Below are positions 8,551 to 17,177 of a stretch of DNA of 64,000 bases, one piece after another. Source of the stretch: Gammaproteobacteria bacterium (GTDB lineage Bacteria > Pseudomonadota > Gammaproteobacteria > JAJFKG01); the NCBI GenBank assembly GCA_021773335.1, contig JAJFKG010000051.1, forward strand, positions 62,001 to 126,000, read 5' to 3'. Each line of letters begins with the position of its first letter. Position 1 is the stretch's first letter. The notes under the pieces were generated by a model that was not told where the DNA came from, made no database searches, and saw nothing but the letters and a program-made list of their open reading frames with translations. The translations under genes and the position numbers were made by a program.

Positions 8551-9387
8551 ATGACAGTGAGTAGCACAAACTTATTAAATCTAGATAAGCGTACTGTATT
8601 GATCACCGGGGCTGCCGGTTTGCTGGGTAAACAGCACGCCATTGCATTATTAGAGCAAGGGGCAACCGTTGTATTAACTGATATTAGTCAAGCTGCTTTA
8701 GATGATTTACAACAGTCGTTATTAGTATATGGTGCGGAACGTAGCGCTTGTTATGTGATGGATGTGACTCAGAAAGCTTCGATACAAGCCGTATACCAAC
8801 AGTTAAAAGAGCAACATACTGAAATTGATATTTTAATCAATAACGCAGCGATAGATCCCAAGGTTAAACAAAAGGGAGCGGCGTTTGCGACCTCGCGCTT
8901 TGAAAATTTTGATGTAGATGATTGGAATTTGCAAGTGAATGTGGGGTTAACGGGTGCTTTCCTCTGTAGCCAAGTATTTGGCACAGCAATGGCGCAGCGT
9001 CAACGCGGTGTGATCTTGAATATTGCATCCGACCTTTCTGTGATTGCGCCAGACCAACGTATTTATCGTCAGGATAATTTAACTGACGAGCAACAACCAG
9101 TTAAGCCAGTGACCTATTCTGTCATTAAGACAGGGCTAATTGGTTTGACTCGCTACTTAGCTGCCTATTGGGCAGATCAGCGTGTGCGAGTGAATGCCTT
9201 ATCTCCAGGCGGGATCTTTGCCGGACAAGATGACATTTTTGTTAATAAGTTAACGAGCTTAATACCGATGGGACGCATGGCGAACTTAGATGAGTACCAT
9301 GGCGCAGTTCAATTTTTATGTTCAGATGCATCACAATATTTAACCGGGCAAAACATCATAGTGGATGGTGGACGTAGCATACTTTAG
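8551..9387 (+). CDS. SDR oxidoreductase, PtmA-like
   Basis: A 278-residue SDR with TGAAGLLG as the cofactor loop, NNAAIDP, NIASDLS and a YSVIKTGL catalytic Tyr/Lys. A short insertion (about residues 170-190, before the Tyr) and the ALSPGGIF stretch resemble, from memory, the PtmA/FlmH-type SDRs found in legionaminic and flagellin-sugar loci. It starts 11 bases after the first SDR gene with an AAGG ribosome site. With the Gfo/Idh gene it would form a PtmF/PtmA-like pair, proposed in Campylobacter to act on the amino-sugar precursor. The PtmA comparison needs an alignment; the SDR family call is sure. Confidence 0.82.
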   Translation: MTVSSTNLLNLDKRTVLITGAAGLLGKQHAIALLEQGATVVLTDISQAALDDLQQSLLVYGAERSACYVMDVTQKASIQAVYQQLKEQHTEIDILINNAAIDPKVKQKGAAFATSRFENFDVDDWNLQVNVGLTGAFLCSQVFGTAMAQRQRGVILNIASDLSVIAPDQRIYRQDNLTDEQQPVKPVTYSVIKTGLIGLTRYLAAYWADQRVRVNALSPGGIFAGQDDIFVNKLTSLIPMGRMANLDEYHGAVQFLCSDASQYLTGQNIIVDGGRSIL

Positions 9388-9399
9388 AAGGTGAAAACG

Positions 9400-10020
9400 A
9401 TGGAAAATTTAATATTATCGGAATTGAAAAAAATCCAAGACTCTGTCAATCAATTAGTTGAAGATAAGACTATCCACCAAACAGTAACAACAATTGCTGA
9501 TGTCTGCTTAGCAGCGCTGCAAAAAGGTGGCAAGATTCTCTTTGCCGGCAATGGTGGTAGTGCTGCTGACTCGCAGCATCTTGCGGCAGAGTTGGTGAGT
9601 AAGTTGCAATATGACCGCCCAGGCTTAGCGGCAGTGGCGTTAACGACGGATACCTCAGCGTTGACAGCGATTGGCAATGATTATGGTTATGATGTGCTGT
9701 TTGCAAGACAACTAGAAGCCGTTGCCAAACAAGGTGATGTCTTTATTGGTATTTCGACGTCAGGTAATTCAGAAAATATCCTCAAGGCGTTTGCTGCGGC
9801 AAAAAAAATCGGAGTAACAACCATTGGGTTTGCGAGTAAAACCGGTGGTAAAATGCCACCTCTGTGCGACTACATGTTGAATGTTCCAGCCACACAGACG
9901 CCTAAAATCCAAGAATGTCATATCATCTTAGGCCATATCATTTGTGCAATCATCGAAGAAAAATTATTTGGTGAACAGTACAATCCAAATTATAAAAAGA
10001 ATGCTACAGTAGCTAGCTAA
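9400..10020 (+). CDS. SIS-domain sugar-phosphate isomerase, GmhA-like
   Basis: About 206 residues with a single SIS domain of the phosphoheptose isomerase type. AGNGGSAADSQHLAAE (near residues 48-63), the ALTTDTSALTAIGNDYGYD segment, GISTSGNSENI and the C-terminal PKIQECHIILGH metal/active-site region all fit GmhA (sedoheptulose-7-P to heptose-7-P). The start at ATG 9400 is set by AGAAGG 8 bases upstream; an in-frame GTG at 9391 is less likely. It is the last gene of the sugar cluster and is followed by a strong terminator. In this setting it may act on a different ketose phosphate that feeds the NeuB-like step. Confidence 0.85.
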   Translation: MENLILSELKKIQDSVNQLVEDKTIHQTVTTIADVCLAALQKGGKILFAGNGGSAADSQHLAAELVSKLQYDRPGLAAVALTTDTSALTAIGNDYGYDVLFARQLEAVAKQGDVFIGISTSGNSENILKAFAAAKKIGVTTIGFASKTGGKMPPLCDYMLNVPATQTPKIQECHIILGHIICAIIEEKLFGEQYNPNYKKNATVAS

Positions 10021-10044
10021 TCCTTTTATATTGTTATTTGTCAG

Positions 10045-10075
10045 CGCGCCGGCCATGTGCCGGCGCGTGTTTTTA
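10045..10075 (+). terminator. Rho-independent terminator of the sugar cluster
   Basis: A perfect 9-base-pair GC-rich stem (10045-10053 with 10059-10067) and a 5-base loop, followed by TGTTTTT. It lies between the SIS gene and the convergent rpoD, so it ends the plus-strand cluster and may also slow read-through from the other side. Confidence 0.85.
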
Positions 10076-10082
10076 TGAAGCG

Positions 10083-12068
10083 TTATTCTTGATCTAGGAA
10101 ACTACCCAAGCGCTCTGAACGACTTGGGTGGCGTAATTTGCGTAATGCTTTGGCTTCAATTTGACGAATCCGCTCGCGCGTAACATCAAACTGCTTACCG
10201 ACTTCTTCTAAGGTGTGATCGGTATTCATATCAATACCAAAGCGCATACGTAAGACTTTTGCTTCGCGTGGGGTTAGGGTTGATAATACTTCTTTGGTTG
10301 CCTCTTTGAGACTTTCTGACGTTGCCATATCGATAGGTGAATCGATATTTACATCTTCAATAAAATCGCCTAAGTGTGAATCTTCATCATCACCGATAGG
10401 CGTTTCCATCGAAATAGGCTCTTTAGCAATTTTTAAGACTTTACGAATCTTATCTTCTGGCATTTCCATACGCTTACTGAGTTCTTCAGGGCTTGGCTCA
10501 TTGCCAGTCTCTTGTAACATTTGGCGCGAAATACGATTGAGCTTATTAATGGTTTCAATCATATGCACGGGGATACGAATCGTGCGCGCTTGATCGGCGA
10601 TGGAACGCGTGATCGCTTGGCGGATCCACCAAGTCGCATAGGTTGAAAACTTGTAGCCACGACGATATTCGAATTTATCGACCGCTTTCATGAGTCCAAT
10701 ATTACCTTCTTGAATTAAATCCAAGAATTGTAGACCGCGGTTGGTGTATTTTTTCGCGATTGAAATAACTAAACGCAGGTTGGCTTCGACCATTTCTTTT
10801 TTCGCACGACGTGCTTTGGCTTCGCCGATTGACATTTTGCGGTTTAAATCGCGAATTTCACTGATGGTTAAGCCATATTCAAATTCGATCGCGAGTAATT
10901 TCTTTTGCGCACGGGCGATTTCAATTTCATAATCCGGCAAACGATAGGCATAAGGTTCTGCAGCTTTTAGATGTTGGCGTAGCCAAGCTGGATCTGCTTC
11001 ATGGCCTGGAAATGTATCAATAAACGCTTTGCGTGGCATCTTAGCTTTATGTACACACAGGCGCATGATCATGCGTTCTTGCGTGCGTACTTGCTCGAGC
11101 ATGCTGCGCATCTTGCGGATTAACCTGTCGAGTAAGCGTGGTACTAATTTGAATGTCATAAAGAATTCGGCAAGCTCTTTCGCATGTTTTTTCGCAGTGC
11201 GGTGTTGACGGCCATGTTTCTTTTCTGATGCGCTGGCTTTTTGGTAAAGCTTACGCAATTTATCAAAGTTTTCTTTAGCGACTTCAGGATCGGGGCCTGT
11301 ATCGACAACCTCTTCATCATCGCTATCGCTCGTCTCTTCTGATGTCGCGGCGCTCGTATTGCTGTCATCTTTTTCTGATGCTGCTGCGTTTGTACTGTTG
11401 CCACCTTCTCCCGCATCACCACCTTCGCCGGCATCTTCAATACCGTCTGTCGTAGTGCTGCCTTTTGCATTGGTATCAGCTGCTGCGTTTAAGCCAGAGC
11501 CTATGTTCGCAGGAGCAACTTCACCCTCGTCTTGGGCATTGGGGTCAACATAGCCTGAGATAATATCGCTTAGGCGCATTTCACCGGCTTCGACCAAGTC
11601 ATAGGTTTTAAGTAATTCACCAGACACTAATGGGTAATGTGCCATGGTGGTAAGGACTTGGCGGATGCCGTCCTCAATACGCTTAGCAATGGCGATTTCA
11701 CCTTGCCGCGTGAGCAATTCAACCGTACCCATTTCGCGCATGTACATGCGTACGGGATCGGTTGTGCGTCCAAACTCATTGTCGGAAGAGGTTACTGCTG
11801 CAAGCGCGGCGGCAGCTTCTTCAGCGGCTTCTTCTTCATCTTCAGCGCCAGAGGCACCTTCAGTCAATAGTAAGGTTTCATCGTCAGGCGCTGTTTCATA
11901 CACAGTAATGCCCATATCGTTGATAATGCTGATGATCGATTCGACTTGCTCGGGGTCAGTAATGTCGTCAGGTAGATAATCATTAACTTCAGCAAAGGTG
12001 AGGAATCCCTTTTCTTTGCCTTTAGCGATCAGTTTTTTGAGTTCGGATTGTTGTTGTTCCAAATCCAT
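10083..12068 (-). CDS. rpoD: RNA polymerase primary sigma factor RpoD (sigma-70)
   Basis: A 661-residue housekeeping sigma factor that directs RNA polymerase to most promoters. Region 1.1 fills residues 1-80 (an acidic, Ala-rich stretch follows at about 70-92). Region 1.2 is at [13 protein letters not shown] (102-114). Region 2 runs through [16 protein letters not shown] and the [20 protein letters not shown]-melting segment (441-486). Regions 3 and 4 end with the helix-turn-helix [18 protein letters not shown] (629-646). It is longer than the roughly 613 residues of E. coli because of an acidic, low-complexity insert at about 176-258. It is the last gene of the rpsU-yqeY-dnaG-rpoD operon. 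Confidence 0.98.
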   Translation of the reverse strand: MDLEQQQSELKKLIAKGKEKGFLTFAEVNDYLPDDITDPEQVESIISIINDMGITVYETAPDDETLLLTEGASGAEDEEEAAEEAAAALAAVTSSDNEFGRTTDPVRMYMREMGTVELLTRQGEIAIAKRIEDGIRQVLTTMAHYPLVSGELLKTYDLVEAGEMRLSDIISGYVDPNAQDEGEVAPANIGSGLNAAADTNAKGSTTTDGIEDAGEGGDAGEGGNSTNAAASEKDDSNTSAATSEETSDSDDEEVVDTGPDPEVAKENFDKLRKLYQKASASEKKHGRQHRTAKKHAKELAEFFMTFKLVPRLLDRLIRKMRSMLEQVRTQERMIMRLCVHKAKMPRKAFIDTFPGHEADPAWLRQHLKAAEPYAYRLPDYEIEIARAQKKLLAIEFEYGLTISEIRDLNRKMSIGEAKARRAKKEMVEANLRLVISIAKKYTNRGLQFLDLIQEGNIGLMKAVDKFEYRRGYKFSTYATWWIRQAITRSIADQARTIRIPVHMIETINKLNRISRQMLQETGNEPSPEELSKRMEMPEDKIRKVLKIAKEPISMETPIGDDEDSHLGDFIEDVNIDSPIDMATSESLKEATKEVLSTLTPREAKVLRMRFGIDMNTDHTLEEVGKQFDVTRERIRQIEAKALRKLRHPSRSERLGSFLDQE

Positions 12069-12139
12069 CGTGTGAGGTACCTTTTAGGTTAGATTTTGCG
12101 CTATCAAACCGACAATTGTAGCTATGTTTTAGTGATTTG

Positions 12140-13969
12140 TCACGATACGCGACTGCTTTCACTTGTTTTAATTTCTGTGATTAGAGCTTGTAAGTGCTGT
12201 TTTTCCTCGAGGGTGAGGCCTGTTTGACTAGCTTTATAGAACAAATCATCCATTTCTTGTTCAACCGCTTGTTTTTGTAATTTTTTCACAATGCCAAGTA
12301 ACTCGGCTTGCAAGCCTTCATGTGGAATGGATAAGGGTTGAGTGAGCAGTTGGCTTAAGTGGGGAGCGATAGCATTCCCACGCCAGTGTTCAATTAATGA
12401 ACCGCTTGTGGTGTGTGGATTTTGGCTCAAAAGTTCAAGCAGCTGATGTAAGAAATGGCTGCCAGATAAACGTAGCTTGGCTAAGTGTTGGCGCGTGGTA
12501 GGGTCAATGAGAGTGGCCAATTGTGGCTGTTGTAACAGCAAGGTAATTAATTGACGTATCGGTGATGATAGCTTGGTGAATGATTCGGTTCTTTGCGTTT
12601 GTCTTGTCGCTGAGCTAATTGGCGGTGCTGGTGTGTTTGTGAGTGTGCTGCTTGGATGTATACTGGGTGCGTTTTGTAGTAGGCGTTCAAGCTCTTCTTT
12701 TTCCATCTGGGCTAGCTTGGCTAATTTGTCGATTAGCATTTGTCGAAATACACTCGCGGGCAATTGCGAAATTAGAGGCAGTGCTTTTTGTATAGCTAAA
12801 GCGCGTCCATCTAAGCTAGTTAAATTAGTATCTTGCGCTAAGGTTAAAAATAAGAAATCTGATAGTGTTTGTGCTTGGCCAATGCGTTGCATAAAGGCAT
12901 CATGGCCTTCTTTATTTACCATGCTGTCAGGATCCTCACCCTCAGGCAAAAAGAGGAATGCAGCTTGGCGGCCATCGCGCATGGTCGGTAGGGTCGCTTG
13001 TAATGCTCGCCATGCTGCGCTGCGGCCAGCATTATCTCCATCAAAGCAAAAGATCACGTGTTTAGTCTGTTGAAATAAGCGTTCAAGGTGACGGGTTGAA
13101 GTCGCTGTGCCGAGTGTGGCGACCGCGAAATTAATGCCATGTTCAGCGAGTGCAATCACATCCATATAGCCTTCAACAATTAAAACTTTCTCCAGGTGGC
13201 GCTCGATTTGTTGTGCTTGGTATAACCCATATAATTCCGTGCCTTTATGAAAAACTGGAGTTTCAGGGGAGTTTAAATATTTGGGTGTATCACTATTCAG
13301 TACCCGCCCACCAAAACCGATTACACGTCCGCGTCGATCGCGAATCGGAAATATTAAGCGCTCACGAAAACGATCGTACTCACGACCTTGTTCATTGTGT
13401 ACGACTAGACCCGCTGTGACTAACTGTTGGCGCAGGGCTTTATTCTTGCCAAGATATTGCAGTAAATTATCCCAGCCTGGTGGCGCAAACCCTAAGTTAA
13501 AACGTTTGATGGTTTCTTTTGATAAGCTTCGTTGTTTGAGGTACTCAATAACAGTGCAACACTGGGGATGCTTACGTAATTGTTGTTGATAATAATAAGC
13601 GGCTTGACTGAGTAATTGATACAGTTGCGAGTGATCGTTATGTTGTGCCTGTGTCCCCGAATTGCTATGCGGGACGTCTAGGCCAACTTGTTTGGCGAGT
13701 AATTCGATGGTTTCGACAAAGTCGAGGCGCTCATATTCCATGAGAAAACCGATAGCATTGCCACTGACACCACAACCAAAACAGTGATAAAACTGTTTAT
13801 CAGGACTGACACTGAAAGAGGGAGATTTTTCGTGATGAAATGGGCAGAGTGCCGAGTAGTTTTTGCCAGTTCGACGTAATTTAATGCGTGCACCGATAAT
13901 CTCGACAATATCATTGCGGGCTAATACATCATCGATGAAGTGTTGCGGAATGCGGCCTGACAAAATCAC
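12140..13969 (-). CDS. dnaG: DNA primase DnaG
   Basis: A 609-residue primase that makes RNA primers at the replication fork. The N-terminal CHC2 zinc finger has ligands C42, H45, C63 and C66. A DnaG catalytic core follows, with RFRERLIFPIRD, the TOPRIM segment LIVEGYMDV and the acidic FCFDGDNAG. After about residue 430 comes a poorly conserved Pro/Ser/Thr-rich linker and a C-terminal helicase-binding domain. The start is a GTG at 13969 preceded by AAGGA; it gives the expected SGRIPQHFIDD N-terminus. It lies 71 bases upstream of rpoD. Confidence 0.97.
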   Translation of the reverse strand: MILSGRIPQHFIDDVLARNDIVEIIGARIKLRRTGKNYSALCPFHHEKSPSFSVSPDKQFYHCFGCGVSGNAIGFLMEYERLDFVETIELLAKQVGLDVPHSNSGTQAQHNDHSQLYQLLSQAAYYYQQQLRKHPQCCTVIEYLKQRSLSKETIKRFNLGFAPPGWDNLLQYLGKNKALRQQLVTAGLVVHNEQGREYDRFRERLIFPIRDRRGRVIGFGGRVLNSDTPKYLNSPETPVFHKGTELYGLYQAQQIERHLEKVLIVEGYMDVIALAEHGINFAVATLGTATSTRHLERLFQQTKHVIFCFDGDNAGRSAAWRALQATLPTMRDGRQAAFLFLPEGEDPDSMVNKEGHDAFMQRIGQAQTLSDFLFLTLAQDTNLTSLDGRALAIQKALPLISQLPASVFRQMLIDKLAKLAQMEKEELERLLQNAPSIHPSSTLTNTPAPPISSATRQTQRTESFTKLSSPIRQLITLLLQQPQLATLIDPTTRQHLAKLRLSGSHFLHQLLELLSQNPHTTSGSLIEHWRGNAIAPHLSQLLTQPLSIPHEGLQAELLGIVKKLQKQAVEQEMDDLFYKASQTGLTLEEKQHLQALITEIKTSESSRVS

Positions 13970-14012
13970 GAATCCTTGGGTTGTTCGAATATTCGTCAGA
14001 TTATAGCATTTT

Positions 14013-14065
14013 TGTCATCTTGAGCGTACCACTGTTCTCGTCATCCTGAGTGCAGCGAAGGATTG
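14013..14065. repeat. Dispersed GTCATC-CTGAG-type repeat fragments
   Basis: Two related copies of a short motif sit close together: GTCATCTTGAGCG near 14014 and GTCATCCTGAGTGCAGCGAAGG near 14040. This resembles a repeat core (CATCCTGAG...AGCGAAGGAT) that recurs in the intergenic regions of many bacterial genomes, as far as I recall. It lies in the gap between dnaG and yqeY, which is otherwise non-coding. Confidence 0.55.
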
Positions 14066-14105
14066 GTCAAATCTCCGTGAATAAAGCCGTAAAGTAGTTT
14101 TGATT

Positions 14106-14188
14106 TTTGTGTAGCCTTGATAAGCCGCATAGCGGCGCAGCATTGAAACCTTGATGCGCACCTGCGGTGCTTATCAAGGCTACACAAA
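14106..14188. repeat. 20-bp perfect inverted repeat between dnaG and yqeY
   Basis: Positions 14106-14125 and 14169-14188 are exact reverse complements (20 of 20), separated by 43 bases that hold further small GC-rich dyads. The transcript would fold into a long stem. No T-run follows on the operon strand, so a plain terminator is doubtful. It may be a small palindromic mobile repeat or an RNA processing site that separates rpsU-yqeY from dnaG-rpoD expression. Confidence 0.7.
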
Positions 14189-14247
14189 TCTGAATTCGAA
14201 TCAATAATGCGTGGGGATACATCCGCTTGGGATGAGGAAACGAGCAA

Positions 14248-14700
14248 TTAACCCAACAGTTCTTTGACTTTATGACTGACTGCACCCGCGTCGGCGCGGC
14301 CTTGGATTTGTGGTTTGATGATGCCCATGACTTTACCCATGTCCTTCATCGATTCTGCGCCAGTTTGCGTGATGGCCTTTTTAATTAGCTGCTCGACTTC
14401 ACTATCAGACAGGGGTTCTGGCATAAAGGTTTGAATAACCGCGATTTCAGCCGTTTCTTTGGCCGCCAACTCTGCGCGGCCTGCGCTTTCATATTGGTTA
14501 ATTGAATCACGACGTTGTTTGACCATTTTATCTAAAACGGCCAAAACTTGAGTGTCATCTAACGCATTGCGGGAGTCGATTTCTTGCTGGCGAATGGTGC
14601 TCCACATCAAACGAATGGCATTCAGGCGCTCTTTGTCTTGCGCGCGCATTGCTTCTTTCATTGCTGTTTGAATGTTCGTTTTAAGGGAGTCGCTAGACAT
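14248..14700 (-). CDS. yqeY: GatB/YqeY domain protein
   Basis: A 150-residue YqeY-family protein, related to the C-terminal tRNA-binding region of the amidotransferase subunit GatB. The N-terminal helices (residues 1-90) include QTAMKEAMRAQDKERLNAIR and RRDSINQYESAGR; the small C-terminal domain contains MGKVMGIIKPQIQGRADAG. Its biochemical role is unsettled, but the gene commonly lies between rpsU and dnaG, as here. It starts 14 bases after the rpsU stop, so it is co-transcribed with it. Confidence 0.92.
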   Translation of the reverse strand: MSSDSLKTNIQTAMKEAMRAQDKERLNAIRLMWSTIRQQEIDSRNALDDTQVLAVLDKMVKQRRDSINQYESAGRAELAAKETAEIAVIQTFMPEPLSDSEVEQLIKKAITQTGAESMKDMGKVMGIIKPQIQGRADAGAVSHKVKELLG

Positions 14701-14714
14701 AGGATTGGTATCCC

Positions 14715-14942
14715 TTAGCGCGTTTGGTCACGCGGGTCACGTGGCTGCGGTCTCTCGCGCACGATCTTCTTAATGTGGCGCTTGATAGCTGCGGCACGCA
14801 TACGTTTACGCTTTGTGGTTGGCTTTTCGTAAGCTTCTCGACGACGAATCTCAGAAAGTACGCCAGCCTTTTCACAAGAACGCTTAAAGCGACGCAATGC
14901 GATATCGAAAGGTTCGTTGTCTTTTACTTTAACATTGGGCAT
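14715..14942 (-). CDS. rpsU: 30S ribosomal protein S21
   Basis: A 75-residue basic ribosomal protein of the small subunit that helps base pairing between 16S rRNA and the mRNA leader. Typical S21 features are [20 protein letters not shown] at the N-terminus and the Arg/Lys-rich [19 protein letters not shown] segment. It is a few residues longer than the E. coli 71-residue protein because of a tail ending in [12 protein letters not shown]. It is the first gene of the rpsU-yqeY-dnaG-rpoD operon, with a good sigma-70 promoter upstream. Confidence 0.97.
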   Translation of the reverse strand: MPNVKVKDNEPFDIALRRFKRSCEKAGVLSEIRRREAYEKPTTKRKRMRAAAIKRHIKKIVRERPQPRDPRDQTR

Positions 14943-15027
14943 TTCATCACATCCAAAAAATATATATTAATCAACAAAGTAGTGTTTTTTAGTAAAAATT
15001 GGCCAAATTTTGCCAACCGAGCCCGAC

Positions 15028-15056
15028 ATTGTAATCACATCGCTATGGGATTGCAA
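15028..15056 (-). promoter_or_regulatory. Sigma-70 promoter for rpsU operon
   Basis: On the minus strand there is a TTGCAA -35 box (15051-15056), a 17-base spacer and a TACAAT -10 box (15028-15033), about 86 bases ahead of the rpsU start. The leader between them holds a short dyad TTGGC/GCCAA followed by a T-run (around 14993-15021), which could be a weak attenuator. Confidence 0.6.
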
Positions 15057-15064
15057 CACAGCGT

Positions 15065-15093
15065 AAACCGCTAAGAGGTTTCTAGGGCGGTTT
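15065..15093 (-). terminator. Possible hairpin after the DedA-PAP2 gene
   Basis: A 7-base-pair dyad, AAACCGC (15065-15071) with GCGGTTT (15087-15093), lies just past the stop of the 687-residue membrane protein gene. On the minus strand no strong T-run follows, so termination would be weak. Confidence 0.35.
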
Positions 15094-15099
15094 TTGTGG

Positions 15100-17163
15100 C
15101 TATTTGCTTGTGGTGATTAAGAGAACTTCGGCCCGACCTTCAATTGTCACCCCTGGCGGCAATTGCTGTTTAATGGATTTTTGTGATGCAGGGGTTATTT
15201 TGCGTATGCGCCAGTGCAAGCCACGTAAATCTTGGCTCAGCAATGTCGTGGGTGCTCCCAGGGTAACGTGGGTGACTTTGCTACGGTGGAGCAAGTGATG
15301 GGTATGCACGAGATGATAATCAACTGTGCCTATCCAAACATTATGGTGTTCACCTCGTAGTGTAACTTGTGCATCCCATAAACGTAGTACAAGAATGCCT
15401 TTATCATAGTCAATATTTTTAAACATGATGAACACAGGTCGCTTGCCTAAATAGAGCATGGGCAAAAAAGGTAATTTGCGTTCTTCAGGCTTTTTAGCTA
15501 AACGCATAATGGCATCTTGTAAATTCTTTGCATGGATAGTTTGCCAACCGTTTTTCTTGAGATGCGATTTTAATAGATGTAATGGGCCAACCCATTGTAC
15601 GTTGAAAATTTGCTGCGGATGTCCAAAGCGATTATTACGATACAGTGGTAGTTCGGTATTATTTTGTTCCCACCATTGCGGTTGTGTCATTGTTTGGCTC
15701 GGCCATATTGGGGTGTAACGACGGACGGTATCTTTGAAGTCGGTAATATAATAATAGCTCCATGCAATGGCTAAGGTTAAGAAAAAAGTGACGAGTACAC
15801 CAACACGATTGACGGGTGGGGTTGCTTGGCGACGGTAGGATATGGTGACCAATATCGTAATGGCTAAGCCGAGTAATATTGCTCCTATTACGTCTGTTGA
15901 CCAGTGCGCTCCGAGGTAAAGGCGCGATAGTCCTACGGCGCCGGCAGTAATAGCTGCACACACATACGTTGTGCCACGACGTCCGCGCGGCAAGTCGCGT
16001 GCGATAAGTACGGCCAAAAAGCCAAACAATGTAACCGCTAACGTTGTATGTCCACTAGGAAAAGAAGACGAATGAATGGGAAATGTTAAGCCAGGAGGGC
16101 GTGGAGACTGATAAACTTTTTTGAAAAAGCCAACGCTACCCGCACATAAAAACCCAGCTAAGCCCCAGTGTATTGCCGCGCGCCAACGGCGGCAAAGTAA
16201 AAGAAAAATGAACACTGTTGGAATTGTGTAGATGATGACTTTGCGCCAGCCAATAAGCGTTACGATGATGCCGAGTTTTTCACCCCAAGGTGTATAAAGA
16301 CTACGTAAGAATTGATGAATGGGTTCGTCCCATGCCGTGAGTATGCCATGGGTAATAATACTGCAGAATAAAATTAAGAATAATGCGCTAGTAATAATAA
16401 AGAATAACGCCAAGGTTAATTGCCCATGACCATCGGGGTGGTATGGATCATGTAAGACCACGCAAATGGGTTTGAGGGTTGGGTGGTTTTGACAAAAACC
16501 CCATAAGCGATCCAAGGCACGATCAGCAAGGCGCAATAACCAAAAAAAGATTCGTTTTATCAACCAACCACATAACCAGAGGACCAACAAAATTAAGAAA
16601 AGGTAGGCTAAATATCTGGTTGCGACTGCTGGTGGTAATTCAAGTGAAGCGGCCCCTAATAAGATACCTGGTAACATGTAAAGTGGCGCCCAAAGAATAC
16701 TAGAAGGCACATTCGCTGCAAAAAATTGCCAGGGACGCATATGTAACATCCCAGCAACGATGGGCACAAAAGCACGGAGTGGTCCAATACGACCTAAGAA
16801 AACGCTTTTACCACCGTGGTGTTGAAAAAAGGCTTCACCCTTGGCCAGCCACTGTGGATACGCACGAAAAGGCCATATCTCACGTAAGTGTTCTTTATAG
16901 TAATAACCGATGCCATAACTTAAGGCATCGCCAGCGACTGCGCCCGCCATTGCCCACACGATCGTGCTCGTTGCCGGCATGATTTGGGCGCCAACTAAAG
17001 CGCCAAACGTTGTCATCAAGACTGAGCCTGGCACTAGCATGCCGATGACAGCGAGGGATTCGGTAAAGGTAAGTAAAAAAACTAATAACCCAGCTAATAC
17101 TGGGTGTATTTGTACCCAATGCTCAAACAGACTTTTATAGAGTTGTAATTGTTCGAGTACCAT
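15100..17163 (-). CDS. DedA / PAP2 phosphatase fusion with LssY-like C-terminus
   Basis: A 687-residue multi-domain membrane protein. Residues 1 to about 205 are a DedA (SNARE-associated) domain with ESLAVIGMLVPG and GDALSYGIGY; DedA proteins are tied to undecaprenyl-phosphate or phospholipid flipping. Residues of about 215-440 are a PAP2-type phosphatase with all three motifs: KKVYQSPRPPG, FPSGHTT and SRLYLGAHWSTDVIG. The C-terminal 230 residues are soluble and resemble the LssY C-terminal domain of Legionella (comparison from memory). The combination suggests dephosphorylation and transport of polyprenyl or lipid phosphates at the inner membrane. It stands alone, 14 bases after lipA on the same strand. 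Confidence 0.85.
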   Translation of the reverse strand: MVLEQLQLYKSLFEHWVQIHPVLAGLLVFLLTFTESLAVIGMLVPGSVLMTTFGALVGAQIMPATSTIVWAMAGAVAGDALSYGIGYYYKEHLREIWPFRAYPQWLAKGEAFFQHHGGKSVFLGRIGPLRAFVPIVAGMLHMRPWQFFAANVPSSILWAPLYMLPGILLGAASLELPPAVATRYLAYLFLILLVLWLCGWLIKRIFFWLLRLADRALDRLWGFCQNHPTLKPICVVLHDPYHPDGHGQLTLALFFIITSALFLILFCSIITHGILTAWDEPIHQFLRSLYTPWGEKLGIIVTLIGWRKVIIYTIPTVFIFLLLCRRWRAAIHWGLAGFLCAGSVGFFKKVYQSPRPPGLTFPIHSSSFPSGHTTLAVTLFGFLAVLIARDLPRGRRGTTYVCAAITAGAVGLSRLYLGAHWSTDVIGAILLGLAITILVTISYRRQATPPVNRVGVLVTFFLTLAIAWSYYYITDFKDTVRRYTPIWPSQTMTQPQWWEQNNTELPLYRNNRFGHPQQIFNVQWVGPLHLLKSHLKKNGWQTIHAKNLQDAIMRLAKKPEERKLPFLPMLYLGKRPVFIMFKNIDYDKGILVLRLWDAQVTLRGEHHNVWIGTVDYHLVHTHHLLHRSKVTHVTLGAPTTLLSQDLRGLHWRIRKITPASQKSIKQQLPPGVTIEGRAEVLLITTSK

Positions 17164-17177
17164 ACTTGCCTTTTGCT

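Noticed and set aside
11359..11979. Several open frames antisense to rpoD
   Set aside because: They arise from the low-complexity Ala/Ser/Glu codons of the acidic rpoD segments and have no independent start signals.
14041..14285. Two minus-strand frames across the yqeY-dnaG gap
   Set aside because: They run through the repeat pieces and the inverted repeat; the products have no known features and no good ribosome site.
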